A stretch of 64,000 nucleotides of DNA from Actinomyces sp. oral taxon 897 (GTDB taxonomy: Bacteria; Actinomycetota; Actinomycetes; Actinomycetales; Actinomycetaceae). Shown in pieces: positions 17,636 through 24,688 of this stretch (position 1 is its first letter; every line of letters begins with the position of its first letter). The translations under genes and the position numbers were made by a program. The stretch spans positions 2,108,001-2,172,000 of the forward strand of contig NZ_CP027236.1 in assembly GCF_002999235.1 (NCBI RefSeq), read 5' to 3'. The notes beneath the pieces were generated by a model, which worked only from the letters and a program-made list of their open reading frames with translations, was not told where the DNA came from and ran no database searches.

Positions 17636-17766
17636 TGTCGCAATCTGAGGATCAGAGCCGACCCCACCCCGTTCTCACCTTTGTACACCTAATGTCCACG
17701 CAGGTCAGGGGCTCGGGTCCTGGCGTAGCCAAAGATGGTCCTCGTTCTGATCCTCAGATTGCGACA
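17636..17766. repeat. 131-bp MITE-like element with terminal inverted repeats, copy 1
   Basis: The ends are TGTCGCAATCTGAGGATCAG and its exact inverse CTGATCCTCAGATTGCGACA. The interior includes ACCCCACCCC and a conserved block TGTACACCTAATGTCCACG followed by CAGGTCAGGGGCTC. A second copy of identical length is at 27456-27586 with the same ends and core, but diverged in the segment before the right end. It is too short to code for a transposase. Clear target duplications were not seen. Confidence 0.85.
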
Positions 17767-17875
17767 CACGCACGGATTCTGGTCGTCCGACAGGTGCCAG
17801 GACGTCGTTCAGAGGACCGCGTAGAGCTATCCGGAATCCGTGCCGTAAGAAACGAGGCGGTGTAGTGTGGGGTGT

Positions 17876-18644
17876 ATGGTTAGTGGTCTGCCGTGGGGTG
17901 ATGAGTGGGTGGAGCAGGAGATCCGTGAGGGTCTGCTGGAGGGGGGTCGTGGGCGCCGGTGGGTGTGGGGCGTCCGGTGCCTGGGGAGTATTTTGAGCGG
18001 TTTGGTGGTGTGTTGCCGTCGTCGATGTTGTACGTGTGGAGGCGTCTGGGGTTCGTGGGTCTGGGTGGTGGGCGGTTCTGGGTGACGGACCCCGTGGAGT
18101 GGGCTCCTGTGGTGGGAGCGTGGTTGGAGGGGGTGGTGCTGCCGTTCCCTGAGCAGGTGTGGTGGTGCCTGGGGCGTACGGCCCTGGGGCAGATGTGCCT
18201 GTGGGGGAGGTATCGGGCCCGGCCCTGAGGGTCGACCCCCTGGACGGCACCCTCAACCCCAACGCCGACAACGCCGGGGACATGGCCGACCCGGTGATGC
18301 GTGAGCGTATGGGCTGCATCCTGTTCACCAGCCCTCACCCTGACCATGACGTGGACGAGGTGTCGGGTCGGTCGTTGGTGGAGGTGGCCCTGGGGCGTCT
18401 GGGGCCTCTTGGGGCTGACCAGGTGCTGGGGTTCGTGCCGCCGCTGGCGGTGACGGGGCGGTGCGAGGCTGGTCTGCTGGGTGTGCAGGAGGCCGTGCCC
18501 TACCTGGTGGTGCTGGCCCAGACGGTGGAGCGTCGTCTGGGGGTGGACTACAGCGCCCAGATCGGGGCGGTGATCGAGCGCTTCGACCTGGCCAGGCCCC
18601 TCACCCCCGACGAGCCCGACGACGAGGCTGGTGGTGGGTGGTGA
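17876..18644 (+). pseudogene. Doubly frameshifted GAD-like/DUF1851 protein (immunity-type)
   Basis: Three reading frames together spell one protein. Frame one gives MVSGLPWGDEWVEQEI. Frame two (from about 17947) gives EYFERFGGVLPSSMLYVWR and TDPVEWAPVV, the start of a GAD-like domain. Frame three (from about 18205) gives RVDPLDGTLNPN and SLVEVALGRLGPLGADQVLG, a DUF1851 domain. The shifts fall at a run of six G (17941-17946) and a run of five G near 18203, each equal to one missing base. GAD-like plus DUF1851 is the architecture of the Tdi1-type immunity protein and many polymorphic-toxin immunity homologues. No toxin gene is adjacent. It is either a decayed gene or affected by homopolymer undercalls. 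Confidence 0.7.
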
Positions 18645-19066
18645 GCCCGGCGCGCCGGGCGGGCTCGGCTGATGGCGCGCGTCCTGCGCGCCCGGCGGGC
18701 GGCGTCGGGGCTGGCGGTGGTGCCACTGGCGGCACCACCGCTGGTGGCGGGGCCCGTGCTGGTGCCAGCAGCACCACCGGCGGCGCGAACGGGAGCCCCA
18801 ACTCCTTGCAAACAGGTTCTGCCCTGCCTGCGCTATAACCCACCACACTGGAACCCACCACGCTGGCGCAAGTAGCCGGAGCGACATTACCTTGCATATT
18901 GCACATTATATAAACTGAAGAGGTTGTTACCCTTGTACACGGCTGCGGACAGTTCTTCCAGAACATTGCACGCTAGCGGCCTAGGTGACCGTCGTACCCG
19001 CTCCGAGCTGCGTAGACGCCTGGACCTGACGACATCTCGAACAACCTACCCAGAAGGAGGCAGCCC
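18645..19066. other. Intergenic region with AT-rich segment
   Basis: The first part is GC-rich with repeated GGTGGTGCC/GGCACCACC blocks (see the hairpin at 18715-18740). Bases 18880-18960 are strongly AT-rich (CTTGCATATTGCACATTATATAAACTG) relative to the flanks and contain a TATATAA that may be a -10 element for the small ORF at 19067. No larger gene is supported. Confidence 0.4.
18715..18740. terminator. 10-bp perfect hairpin, possible terminator
   Basis: CGGTGGTGCC and GGCACCACCG pair perfectly around a 6-base loop (ACTGGC), about 70 bp after the end of the GAD/DUF1851 frame. There is no T-tract; the role as terminator is inferred from position. Confidence 0.4.
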
Positions 19067-19183
19067 ATGATGTCGATCGATGACCCCGTGGCCCTGGCCG
19101 TCGGAGTGGCTCTCGCCCCAGGCCGGAGGGAGACGCAACGGCCCGCCGTCGTGGCCCTACGCCGCGACCTGCGACTTCCTTGA
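19067..19183 (+). CDS. Tiny ORF (38 residues) with strong ribosome-binding site
   Basis: AGAAGGAGG lies 6-8 bp before ATG 19067, one of the best ribosome sites in the window, following an AT-rich possible promoter. It encodes MMSIDDPVALAVGVALAPG and then an Arg-rich tail ending LRLP. The stop TGA is followed at once by GAGGAGG, which could serve the next small frame. I recognise no family; it could be a small protein, a leader peptide or the residue of a decayed gene. Confidence 0.4.
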   Translation: MMSIDDPVALAVGVALAPGRRETQRPAVVALRRDLRLP

Positions 19184-19233
19184 GGAGGATATGCGCCATT
19201 CACCCCGGACGCAGCGAGAGCCCGGGATACACC

Positions 19234-19416
19234 ATGTCCATTGTGCTGGAGCCGACCGAGCTTGTCTCGGTCACCGTCTGGAAGGTCAAGATAGACTTCC
19301 TGGTAAGGGAGCTCGTCCTGCCTTGCCTGTGGCCGGGGAGATACATAATCATCCGAGAGGGCGGCCGTGTCGCAGCCGTCGCCATGATCACCGACGTCCT
19401 CGTCGAGATCACGTAG
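19234..19416 (+). CDS. Small ORF resembling a C-terminal EF-Tu-like barrel fragment
   Basis: The 60-residue frame ends with LPGRYIIIREGG-like sequence (actual: WPGRYIIIREGGRVAAVA) followed by MITDVLVEIT. This recalls the last strands of the EF-Tu domain 3 family, where a REGGRTVGAG-type turn is conserved. The frame is open upstream to a TTG at 19180 next to the preceding tiny ORF. No ribosome site precedes ATG 19234. It is probably a gene fragment or a small stand-alone barrel; the resemblance is by eye only. Confidence 0.35.
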   Translation: MSIVLEPTELVSVTVWKVKIDFLVRELVLPCLWPGRYIIIREGGRVAAVAMITDVLVEIT

Positions 19417-19544
19417 GCGACGCATTCCCCGCACACCGGACCACCGGTCGCGACAACACCCTCCTGCACACTGTCACAACCCGTCCTCGCACGTCAGACC
19501 CACACCGGTCAGCCTTTAGGCGGGTACGGGCAGCCTCACGAGGA

Positions 19545-19634
19545 GACATTTTGTGCACAGGGGAACCGATTGCGCAGAAAGTAACCAATCGAGGTTACCT
19601 TCTGCGCAGAACGTCACCCTGTGCACAAAATGTC
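19545..19634. repeat. Nested long palindrome
   Basis: Outer arms GACATTTTGTGCACAGGG (19545-19562) and CCCTGTGCACAAAATGTC (19617-19634) are perfect inverses. Inner arms TGCGCAGAAAGTAACC (19571-19586) and GGTTACCTTCTGCGCA (19593-19608) match at 15 of 16. A further CGCACAAAACGTCC follows at 19640. It lies between small ORFs and the leftward prs gene. Confidence 0.85.
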
Positions 19635-19680
19635 CCGCCCCGCACAAAACGTCCCCGTGCACCGGTCCGACGTCGCCGCC

Positions 19681-19774
19681 GTGGACGTACCTTAGTCATG
19701 GGGAACGTACCCTAGACGACCTCTAGAGTACGTCCACAATGACGAAGGTACGTCTCCGACGGCTAAGGTACGTC
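19681..19774. repeat. Inverted array of GTACGTCC motifs
   Basis: ACGTACC occurs near 19685 and 19706 in one orientation, then its inverse GGTACGT or AGTACGT near 19728, 19747 and 19767, at about 20-bp spacing. The outer pair GGACGTACCTTAG and CTAAGGTACGTCC are exact inverses. It sits just beyond the 3' end of prs (stop side at 19786), so it may act as terminator structure or protein-binding array. Confidence 0.75.
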
Positions 19775-19785
19775 CGCGCGTGCCC

Positions 19786-20769
19786 TCAGCCCTTGCTCGG
19801 CTCAAAGAGGCTGGTGACGCTCCTGTCGTCGAAGACCGCCTTAATGGCGCGGGCCAGGAGCGGGGCGATGGGCAGGATGGTGAGGCGCTCAAAGCGCTTG
19901 GCCGCCGGGATCGGCAGGGTGTCGGTGACCACGACCTCCCGGGCCCCGCAGGTGGACAGGCGCTCGACGGCGGGCCCGGAGAGGACCCCGTGGGTGGCCA
20001 GGACAATGACGTCCCTGGCCCCGGAGTCCAGGAGGACCTTGACGGCCTTGGCAATGGTGCCGCCGGTGTCGATCATGTCGTCCACCAGCACGCAGGAGCG
20101 CCCGGCCACGTCGCCCACCACCCGGTTGGCCACGGACTCGTTGGGGCGGGTGACGTCACGGGTCTTGTGGACGAACGCCAGGGGGGTGCCACCCAGGGCG
20201 TTGGCCCAGCGCTCGGCCACGCGGATGCGCCCGGCGTCGGGAGAGACCACGGTGGCGGTCGAGGGGTCCACGCGGGTGCGCACGTAGTCCACGAGCACGG
20301 GCTGGGCCCACAGGTGGTCCCAGGGGCCGTCGAAGAAGCCCTGCTCCTGGGCGGTGTGCAGGTCCACGCTCATGAGGCGGTCGGCACCGGCGGTCCTGTA
20401 CAGGTCGGCCACCAGGCGGGCGCTAATGGGCTCGCGCCCCAGGTGCTTCTTGTCCTGGCGGGCGTAGGGGAAGAAGGGGGCGACCACGGTAATGCGCTTG
20501 GCGGAGGCGCGCTTGAGGGCGTCCACCATAATCAGCTGCTCCATGAGCCAGTCGTTGACGCGATCGCCGTGGGACTGGATGAGGAACACGTCACAGCCGC
20601 GCACGGACTCGTTAAAACGGACGTAGATCTCACCGTTGGCGAAGTCGTAGGAGGTGGAGGAGAGCACCTGGGTGCCCAGCTCCCGGGCGACGTCGCCGGC
20701 GAGCTCGGGGTGGGCGCGTCCGGAGACGACGACGAGTCGCTTCTCGCCGCTGGTGATGATACCCGTCAT
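19786..20769 (-). CDS. prs: Ribose-phosphate pyrophosphokinase
   Basis: This 327-residue enzyme makes PRPP from ribose 5-phosphate and ATP for nucleotide, His, Trp and NAD synthesis. Signatures are clear: YDFANGEIYVRFNESVRG near the N-terminus, the ATP-site PFFPYARQDKKHLGREPIS, the DLHTAQEQGFFD segment, and the PRPP loop VLVDDMIDTGGT near residue 220. Length is normal for class I Prs. The ATG at 20769 lies 62 bp after the GlmU-like stop; glmU-prs order is common in Gram-positives and suggests co-transcription. Confidence 0.97.
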   Translation of the reverse strand: MTGIITSGEKRLVVVSGRAHPELAGDVARELGTQVLSSTSYDFANGEIYVRFNESVRGCDVFLIQSHGDRVNDWLMEQLIMVDALKRASAKRITVVAPFFPYARQDKKHLGREPISARLVADLYRTAGADRLMSVDLHTAQEQGFFDGPWDHLWAQPVLVDYVRTRVDPSTATVVSPDAGRIRVAERWANALGGTPLAFVHKTRDVTRPNESVANRVVGDVAGRSCVLVDDMIDTGGTIAKAVKVLLDSGARDVIVLATHGVLSGPAVERLSTCGAREVVVTDTLPIPAAKRFERLTILPIAPLLARAIKAVFDDRSVTSLFEPSKG

Positions 20770-20831
20770 GGGGCTTGGTTCCTCTCTGCGTGGCGTCAGG
20801 CCGGTTTCGGTTGTCGGGGAGGCGGGGAGGC

Positions 20832-21833
20832 TCAGGAACGGGAGGCGTCAAGCTCCGTCAGAGGCGGGACGATGGCGCCCGCCGGGACGTGGGCGTCGGT
20901 CAGGACCGCGTAGGCGCCCACGCGGGTGCCCTCACCGACGGTGGTGGCGCCGCGCACCAGGACGCCGGGCTCGAGCTCGACGTCCTGGGCCAGGGTGGCG
21001 GTGACGTCCACCCAGGTGCTGGCGGGGTCGACCACGCCCACGCCGGCGGCCATCCAGCGGGCCAGGACGCGGCGGTTGAGCTCGGCGCCGAGGCTGGCGA
21101 GCTGGGCGCGGTCGTTGCAGCCCTCCACCAGCCAGTGGTCGGTCACGACCAGGGCGGAGGTGGGGTGTCCGGCGTCGTGGGCACGGGCGACGACGTCGGT
21201 GAGGTAGACCTCACCCTGGTCGTTGTCGGTTCCCAGGGTGGTCAGGGACTCACGCAGGAAGGCGGCGTCGAAGACGTAGATCCCGGCGTTGACCTCGCGG
21301 ACGGCGCGCTGGGCCGGGGTGGCGTCGCGCTGCTCGACCACGGCCGAGACGGTGCCGTCGGCCTGGCGGATGACGCGCCCGTAGCCGGTGGGGTCGGTCA
21401 GCTCGGTGGTCAGCAGGGTGACGGCGTCGCCGCGTTCGGTGTGCTGGTCCAGCAGGGCGGTCAGGGTGGCGGTGTCCAGCAGGGGGACGTCGCCGCTGGT
21501 GACCACCACCGGGCCGGTCAGGTCGGCCGGGAGGGATGCCAGGCCGCAGGCCACGGCGCGCCCGGTGCCGGGGATCTCGTCCTGGTCGGCGGGCACGGCG
21601 TCGGGAGCCACCTGGGCCAGGTGTGCCACGACGGCGTCACGCTCGTGACGCACCACGACGACCAGGTGCGCGGGATCCAGGCCCCGGGCGGCGGTGAGCG
21701 CGTGGTCCAGCAGGCTGCGCCCGCCAATGCGGTGCAGGACCTTGGGTGTGGCGGACTTCATACGAGTTCCCTTGCCGGCAGCCATGACGATGACGGCGGC
21801 GGGGGCGGTAGAGACCACGGGTCCTCTTCTCAT
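20832..21833 (-). CDS. glmU: GlmU-like N-acetylglucosamine-1-phosphate uridylyltransferase lacking most of the acetyltransferase domain
   Basis: The N-terminal pyrophosphorylase domain is complete: VIVMAAGKGTRMKS with the nucleotide-binding Gly loop, TPKVLHRIGGRSLLDHAL, TSGDVPLL, EVNAGIYVFDAAFL and GEVYLTDVV. After residue ~260 only two or three left-handed beta-helix turns remain (DPASTWVDVTATLAQDVELE, then GVLVRGATTVGEGTRVG) before the stop at 333 residues. Typical bifunctional GlmU has about 450-490 residues, with the acetyltransferase active site in the missing part. It probably makes UDP-GlcNAc from GlcNAc-1-P, but acetylation of GlcN-1-P would need another protein. The frame ends cleanly with no remnant downstream. 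It precedes prs. Confidence 0.85.
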   Translation of the reverse strand: MRRGPVVSTAPAAVIVMAAGKGTRMKSATPKVLHRIGGRSLLDHALTAARGLDPAHLVVVVRHERDAVVAHLAQVAPDAVPADQDEIPGTGRAVACGLASLPADLTGPVVVTSGDVPLLDTATLTALLDQHTERGDAVTLLTTELTDPTGYGRVIRQADGTVSAVVEQRDATPAQRAVREVNAGIYVFDAAFLRESLTTLGTDNDQGEVYLTDVVARAHDAGHPTSALVVTDHWLVEGCNDRAQLASLGAELNRRVLARWMAAGVGVVDPASTWVDVTATLAQDVELEPGVLVRGATTVGEGTRVGAYAVLTDAHVPAGAIVPPLTELDASRS

Positions 21834-21909
21834 GGTGCGCGGTGACAGGCACCGCTGCGGTCAGGGTCGGTAGCAGGACAGACGCATTGTACGTCCCCTG
21901 CCACCACGC

Positions 21910-21980
21910 TCCGCCCCCAGGGTTCGAACCCGGGCCTCAAGGCTCCAAAGGCCTGCGTGCTGCCGCTACACCAGGGCGGA
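21910..21980 (-). tRNA. tRNA-Gln (TTG)
   Basis: Read on the minus strand the 71-nt gene begins TCCGCCCTGGTGTAGCGG and ends GGGGGCGGA. The acceptor stem TCCGCCC/GGGCGGA is complete, the T-loop GGTTCGAACC is present, and the anticodon loop CTTTGGA gives TTG. It lies 76 bp upstream of the GlmU-like gene, a common actinobacterial arrangement. Confidence 0.96.
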
Positions 21981-22139
21981 AGGCCGGGCCCGCCAGGGCC
22001 TGACGCCAGGACCAGTGTCTCACGTCCGCGCGGGGAAGCTTATCCGCGGTCGGCCTAACCGTGTCTCCCATGACGCGCTGGCCCCGGGTCGGGTGCGCAC
22101 CGGGCCCAGCGGCCACCAGCGGGCGCCACCACCCTCCGC

Positions 22140-22817
22140 TCACCCCGCCGCCCCGCGAGCGGGCTCCGGCAGCAGGTACGGGACGACGGCCGTCAGGTCC
22201 TCCACCACGGTGATACCGGGGTCGGCGGGGAACACCTTGGTCCCGCCGACCTGGATGACGCGGAGGTCGTTGGAGCGGGCCGAGGCCACGCCGGCGGCCG
22301 AGTCCTCCACCACCACGCACTCCCGGGGGCCCAGCCCCAGCCGCTGGACGGCGGCAGCGTAGGGCGCCGGACTGGGCTTGCCGGAGGCCACGTCGTCCCC
22401 GGTGACCAGCGCGGCGAACACGTCACCCAGGGCGTGGGCCACCGCCTCGACTATGCCGCGCGGCGACTGGGTGACGATCACCTGGACGAGCCCGGCGCCG
22501 GCCGCGGCCGAGGTGGCCTCCCGGGCCCCGGGCAGCAGGGGCGGGTCGGCCCTGACCGCGGCCCCGACGTCGGCGGCCATGGCGGCGAAGACCTGCGCGG
22601 TAGCCGGGTCCTCAGGGCCGGACGTGGCGCCGGTGGCGGCAATGAGCTCGTGGACACGTCGGATCGAGACCCCCCTGATGGCGGCCACCGCCTCCGGTGT
22701 GGGCCTGCCGCCCAGGGCCCGGCAGCAGCTCCGGAAGGCCTCGTCCCAGAAGGGCTGGGAGTCTATGAGCGTACCGTCCAGGTCCCACAGGACGGCCTGG
22801 AGACGGTCCGCTCTCAC
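22140..22817 (-). CDS. HAD-superfamily hydrolase, beta-phosphoglucomutase-like (subfamily IA)
   Basis: This 225-residue protein begins AVLWDLDGTLIDSQPFW, the catalytic DxD motif followed by a helical cap. Motif II is the Thr in VIVTQSPRG, the Lys of motif III lies in SGKPSPAPYAAAV, and the acidic motif IV is VVVEDSAAGVASARS. It resembles sugar-phosphate phosphatases and beta-phosphoglucomutases. The gene starts 3 bp after the preceding HAD gene's stop, so both are co-transcribed. The substrate is unknown. Confidence 0.88.
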   Translation of the reverse strand: MRADRLQAVLWDLDGTLIDSQPFWDEAFRSCCRALGGRPTPEAVAAIRGVSIRRVHELIAATGATSGPEDPATAQVFAAMAADVGAAVRADPPLLPGAREATSAAAGAGLVQVIVTQSPRGIVEAVAHALGDVFAALVTGDDVASGKPSPAPYAAAVQRLGLGPRECVVVEDSAAGVASARSNDLRVIQVGGTKVFPADPGITVVEDLTAVVPYLLPEPARGAAG

Positions 22818-22820
22818 GGC

Positions 22821-23591
22821 TCAGCCCTCCAGGAGCGAGTCGATCAGTGCGGCCACTGAGGGGACCACCCGCTCGCAGGCCGCGACGACCTGGGGAGGGG
22901 ACCAGGGCAGGGCGATACCGTGGTCGGCCACCGCGTGCATGCTCAGGTCGTTCCAGGAGTCCCCGACGCTCCAGGTCTCCACCTCCTGGCCCGCCAGGGG
23001 ACCGGCCAGGAGGTCGGTCAGGCCCTGGCCCTTGGAGCAGCCAGCGGGCACGACGTCGAGGAAGTCCTGGTTGCGGTACAGCTCGATGCCCGAACCACAG
23101 CACTCCGTAATGACCTGCGCCACGCGGTCGTTCTCGGCGTCGTCCGGCACACGCACCGGCACCCCGATAAACCGGTGGTCGGCCACCTCCGCAAGGTCCA
23201 GGGGGGAGAACACGCGCAGGATGGAGGAGACGTCCCCCAGGGTGTTGAGCAGGACGTAGTCGGTCTCCAGGGTGGTGGCGAACACCGTGATCCCGGAAAT
23301 GTCGGTGAGATGCGTCATAATCTCCTGGACGACCCCGTCAGGCAGGTAGCGGGCGGACAGGAGCCGGTAGTCGCCGTCGGTCAGGACGGCGCCGGTAAAG
23401 GCCACGGCGTAGTCGAAACTGACACCGCAGGGCCCCAGGGCGTCCCTGGTGGCGAAGACGGACTTGCCGGTGTCCACCACCAGGAGGTGGCCTGCGCGAC
23501 GCCAGCGCTCCATGGCGGCCAGGTCATCGGGGCTGACCTGCCGGTCGAACAGGATGGTGCCGTCCAGGTCAGTGGCTATGAGCTTGCGCAC
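22821..23591 (-). CDS. HAD-superfamily phosphatase, Cof-like (subfamily IIB)
   Basis: The 256-residue protein starts MRKLIATDLDGTILFDR with the catalytic Asp pair, has the motif II Thr in VVDTGKSVFATRD, the Lys in AGCSKGQGLTDLL and motif IV in SVGDSWNDLSMH. These define a C2-capped sugar-phosphate phosphatase. It is the first gene of a two-gene leftward unit with the IA phosphatase. A paralogue lies just to the right (23841-24659), sharing the GDSWNDL motif, so a local duplication is likely. Confidence 0.88.
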   Translation of the reverse strand: MRKLIATDLDGTILFDRQVSPDDLAAMERWRRAGHLLVVDTGKSVFATRDALGPCGVSFDYAVAFTGAVLTDGDYRLLSARYLPDGVVQEIMTHLTDISGITVFATTLETDYVLLNTLGDVSSILRVFSPLDLAEVADHRFIGVPVRVPDDAENDRVAQVITECCGSGIELYRNQDFLDVVPAGCSKGQGLTDLLAGPLAGQEVETWSVGDSWNDLSMHAVADHGIALPWSPPQVVAACERVVPSVAALIDSLLEG

Positions 23592-23840
23592 GGGTACGTT
23601 CTCCTACGGTGCGGGTAAAGGGCCCGGTCGGCCAACCTGGCAACCCGGAGTTGACCTATATCACATGGTAGCCTCTTGAGCACCGGGGTGCCACCGCCTC
23701 AGGACCACGGACTCCTAGGGCCTCGCGTGCCCCCTTGCGCGCCGGGGTGCCAGGGGCCGCCGTGTCGCGCTGTCCCCACCACCGGCTCCACACCGGCCGG
23801 TCCTGCTCAGCGCGCGGGCGGGACGGCTAGCTAGCCCTGC
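23592..23840. other. Intergenic region with a duplicated gene end
   Basis: CTGCTCAGCGCGCGGGCGGG (near 23804) is repeated as CTGCTCAGCGCGCAGGCGGG (near 23837) 33 bp away. The second copy contains the stop codon of the following minus-strand HAD gene. The motif CCGGGGTGCCA also occurs twice, near 23682 and 23742. An AT-richer stretch at 23650-23670 may carry the promoter for the leftward Cof-like gene. Confidence 0.45.
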
Positions 23841-24659
23841 TCAGCGCGCAGGCGGGGCGGGCGGCTGGCCCCCGAGCCCCTCCAGGGCCTGGGCCACCGA
23901 GGCGGCCACGTCGGTAGCGCCCTGACGCACCTGCCGGGGGGCGTGGGCCATGGCGAAGGAGCGGTCACAGGCCTCGAAGAGGGGCAGGTCGTTCCAGGAG
24001 TCCCCCAGGGCGATCGTCTCACTGACCGGGGTCCCCCGCCCGGACAGGTACTCGATCAGGCGGCGCAGCCCGACCCCCTTGGACTCCCCGGGCGCGACGA
24101 CGTCAATGAAGTTGGTGGAGCGGGGGGCGGCGAGCCCCAGCTCGGCCTCAATGCGGGCGGCCAGGGCGTCGGCGAGGGCCGGGTCGGGCACGTAGACGGG
24201 CAGGGCCACCACTGACGCCTCCAGGGCCTGGGCCAGGGTGGCGGCGCTGAAGTGGTCGGCGTAGACACGCGGGTCGTCCCCGAAGCCCGTGGGGTCGTGG
24301 AGCACCAGGTCCCTGTCCAGGGTCGAGGCGAACAGGGCCGTGTCACCGCGTCCCATGACCAGCTCGGCTACGGCCGCCACCTGCCCGGGCTCCAGGACGC
24401 GGGTGCGCAGGACCCGCCCGGCGCCGTCGAGCACCGTGGTCCCCGAGGCGCAGACGACGTAGTCGTAGCCCAGGGTCACACCGGTTGAGGCCGCGACGGC
24501 GTCGACGGCGCGGCGCACCAGGCCCACCGAACGCCCCGTGGCCAGGGCCAGCAGGTCCCCGCCCGCGCGCCAGGCGGCCAGGGCGCGGGCGTCGGCCCAG
24601 TCGGCCCCGTGGCGGAAGACGAGGGTGCCGTCCAGGTCGGTGGCAAGCAGGCGGGGCAT
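23841..24659 (-). CDS. HAD-superfamily phosphatase, Cof-like (subfamily IIB), second paralogue
   Basis: This 272-residue protein starts MPRLLATDLDGTLVFRHG, with motif II in LATGRSVGLVRRAV, the Lys in PGESKGVGLRRL and motif IV in ALGDSWNDLPLFEA. The cap and overall order match the neighbour at 22821-23591. ATG 24659 is chosen; the frame is open further upstream but there it overlaps nadE in another frame. It lies 29 bp after the nadE stop and is probably co-transcribed with it. The last ~15 residues are Pro/Ala-rich. The substrate is unknown, likely a sugar phosphate or flavin-type phosphate. Confidence 0.87.
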   Translation of the reverse strand: MPRLLATDLDGTLVFRHGADWADARALAAWRAGGDLLALATGRSVGLVRRAVDAVAASTGVTLGYDYVVCASGTTVLDGAGRVLRTRVLEPGQVAAVAELVMGRGDTALFASTLDRDLVLHDPTGFGDDPRVYADHFSAATLAQALEASVVALPVYVPDPALADALAARIEAELGLAAPRSTNFIDVVAPGESKGVGLRRLIEYLSGRGTPVSETIALGDSWNDLPLFEACDRSFAMAHAPRQVRQGATDVAASVAQALEGLGGQPPAPPAR

Positions 24660-24688
24660 GGTTCTCCTCCGTGGTCGTAGCGCGGGGC

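Noticed and set aside
18672..18875. 67-codon plus-strand ORF between the DUF1851 gene and the small ORFs
   Set aside because: It is Ala/Pro/Arg low-complexity encoded by GGTGGTGCC-type repeats and lacks a ribosome site.
17880..18887. 335-codon minus-strand ORF
   Set aside because: The plus strand spells a GAD/DUF1851 protein across three frames; the minus-strand product is His/Pro/Arg/Gln-rich with no family.
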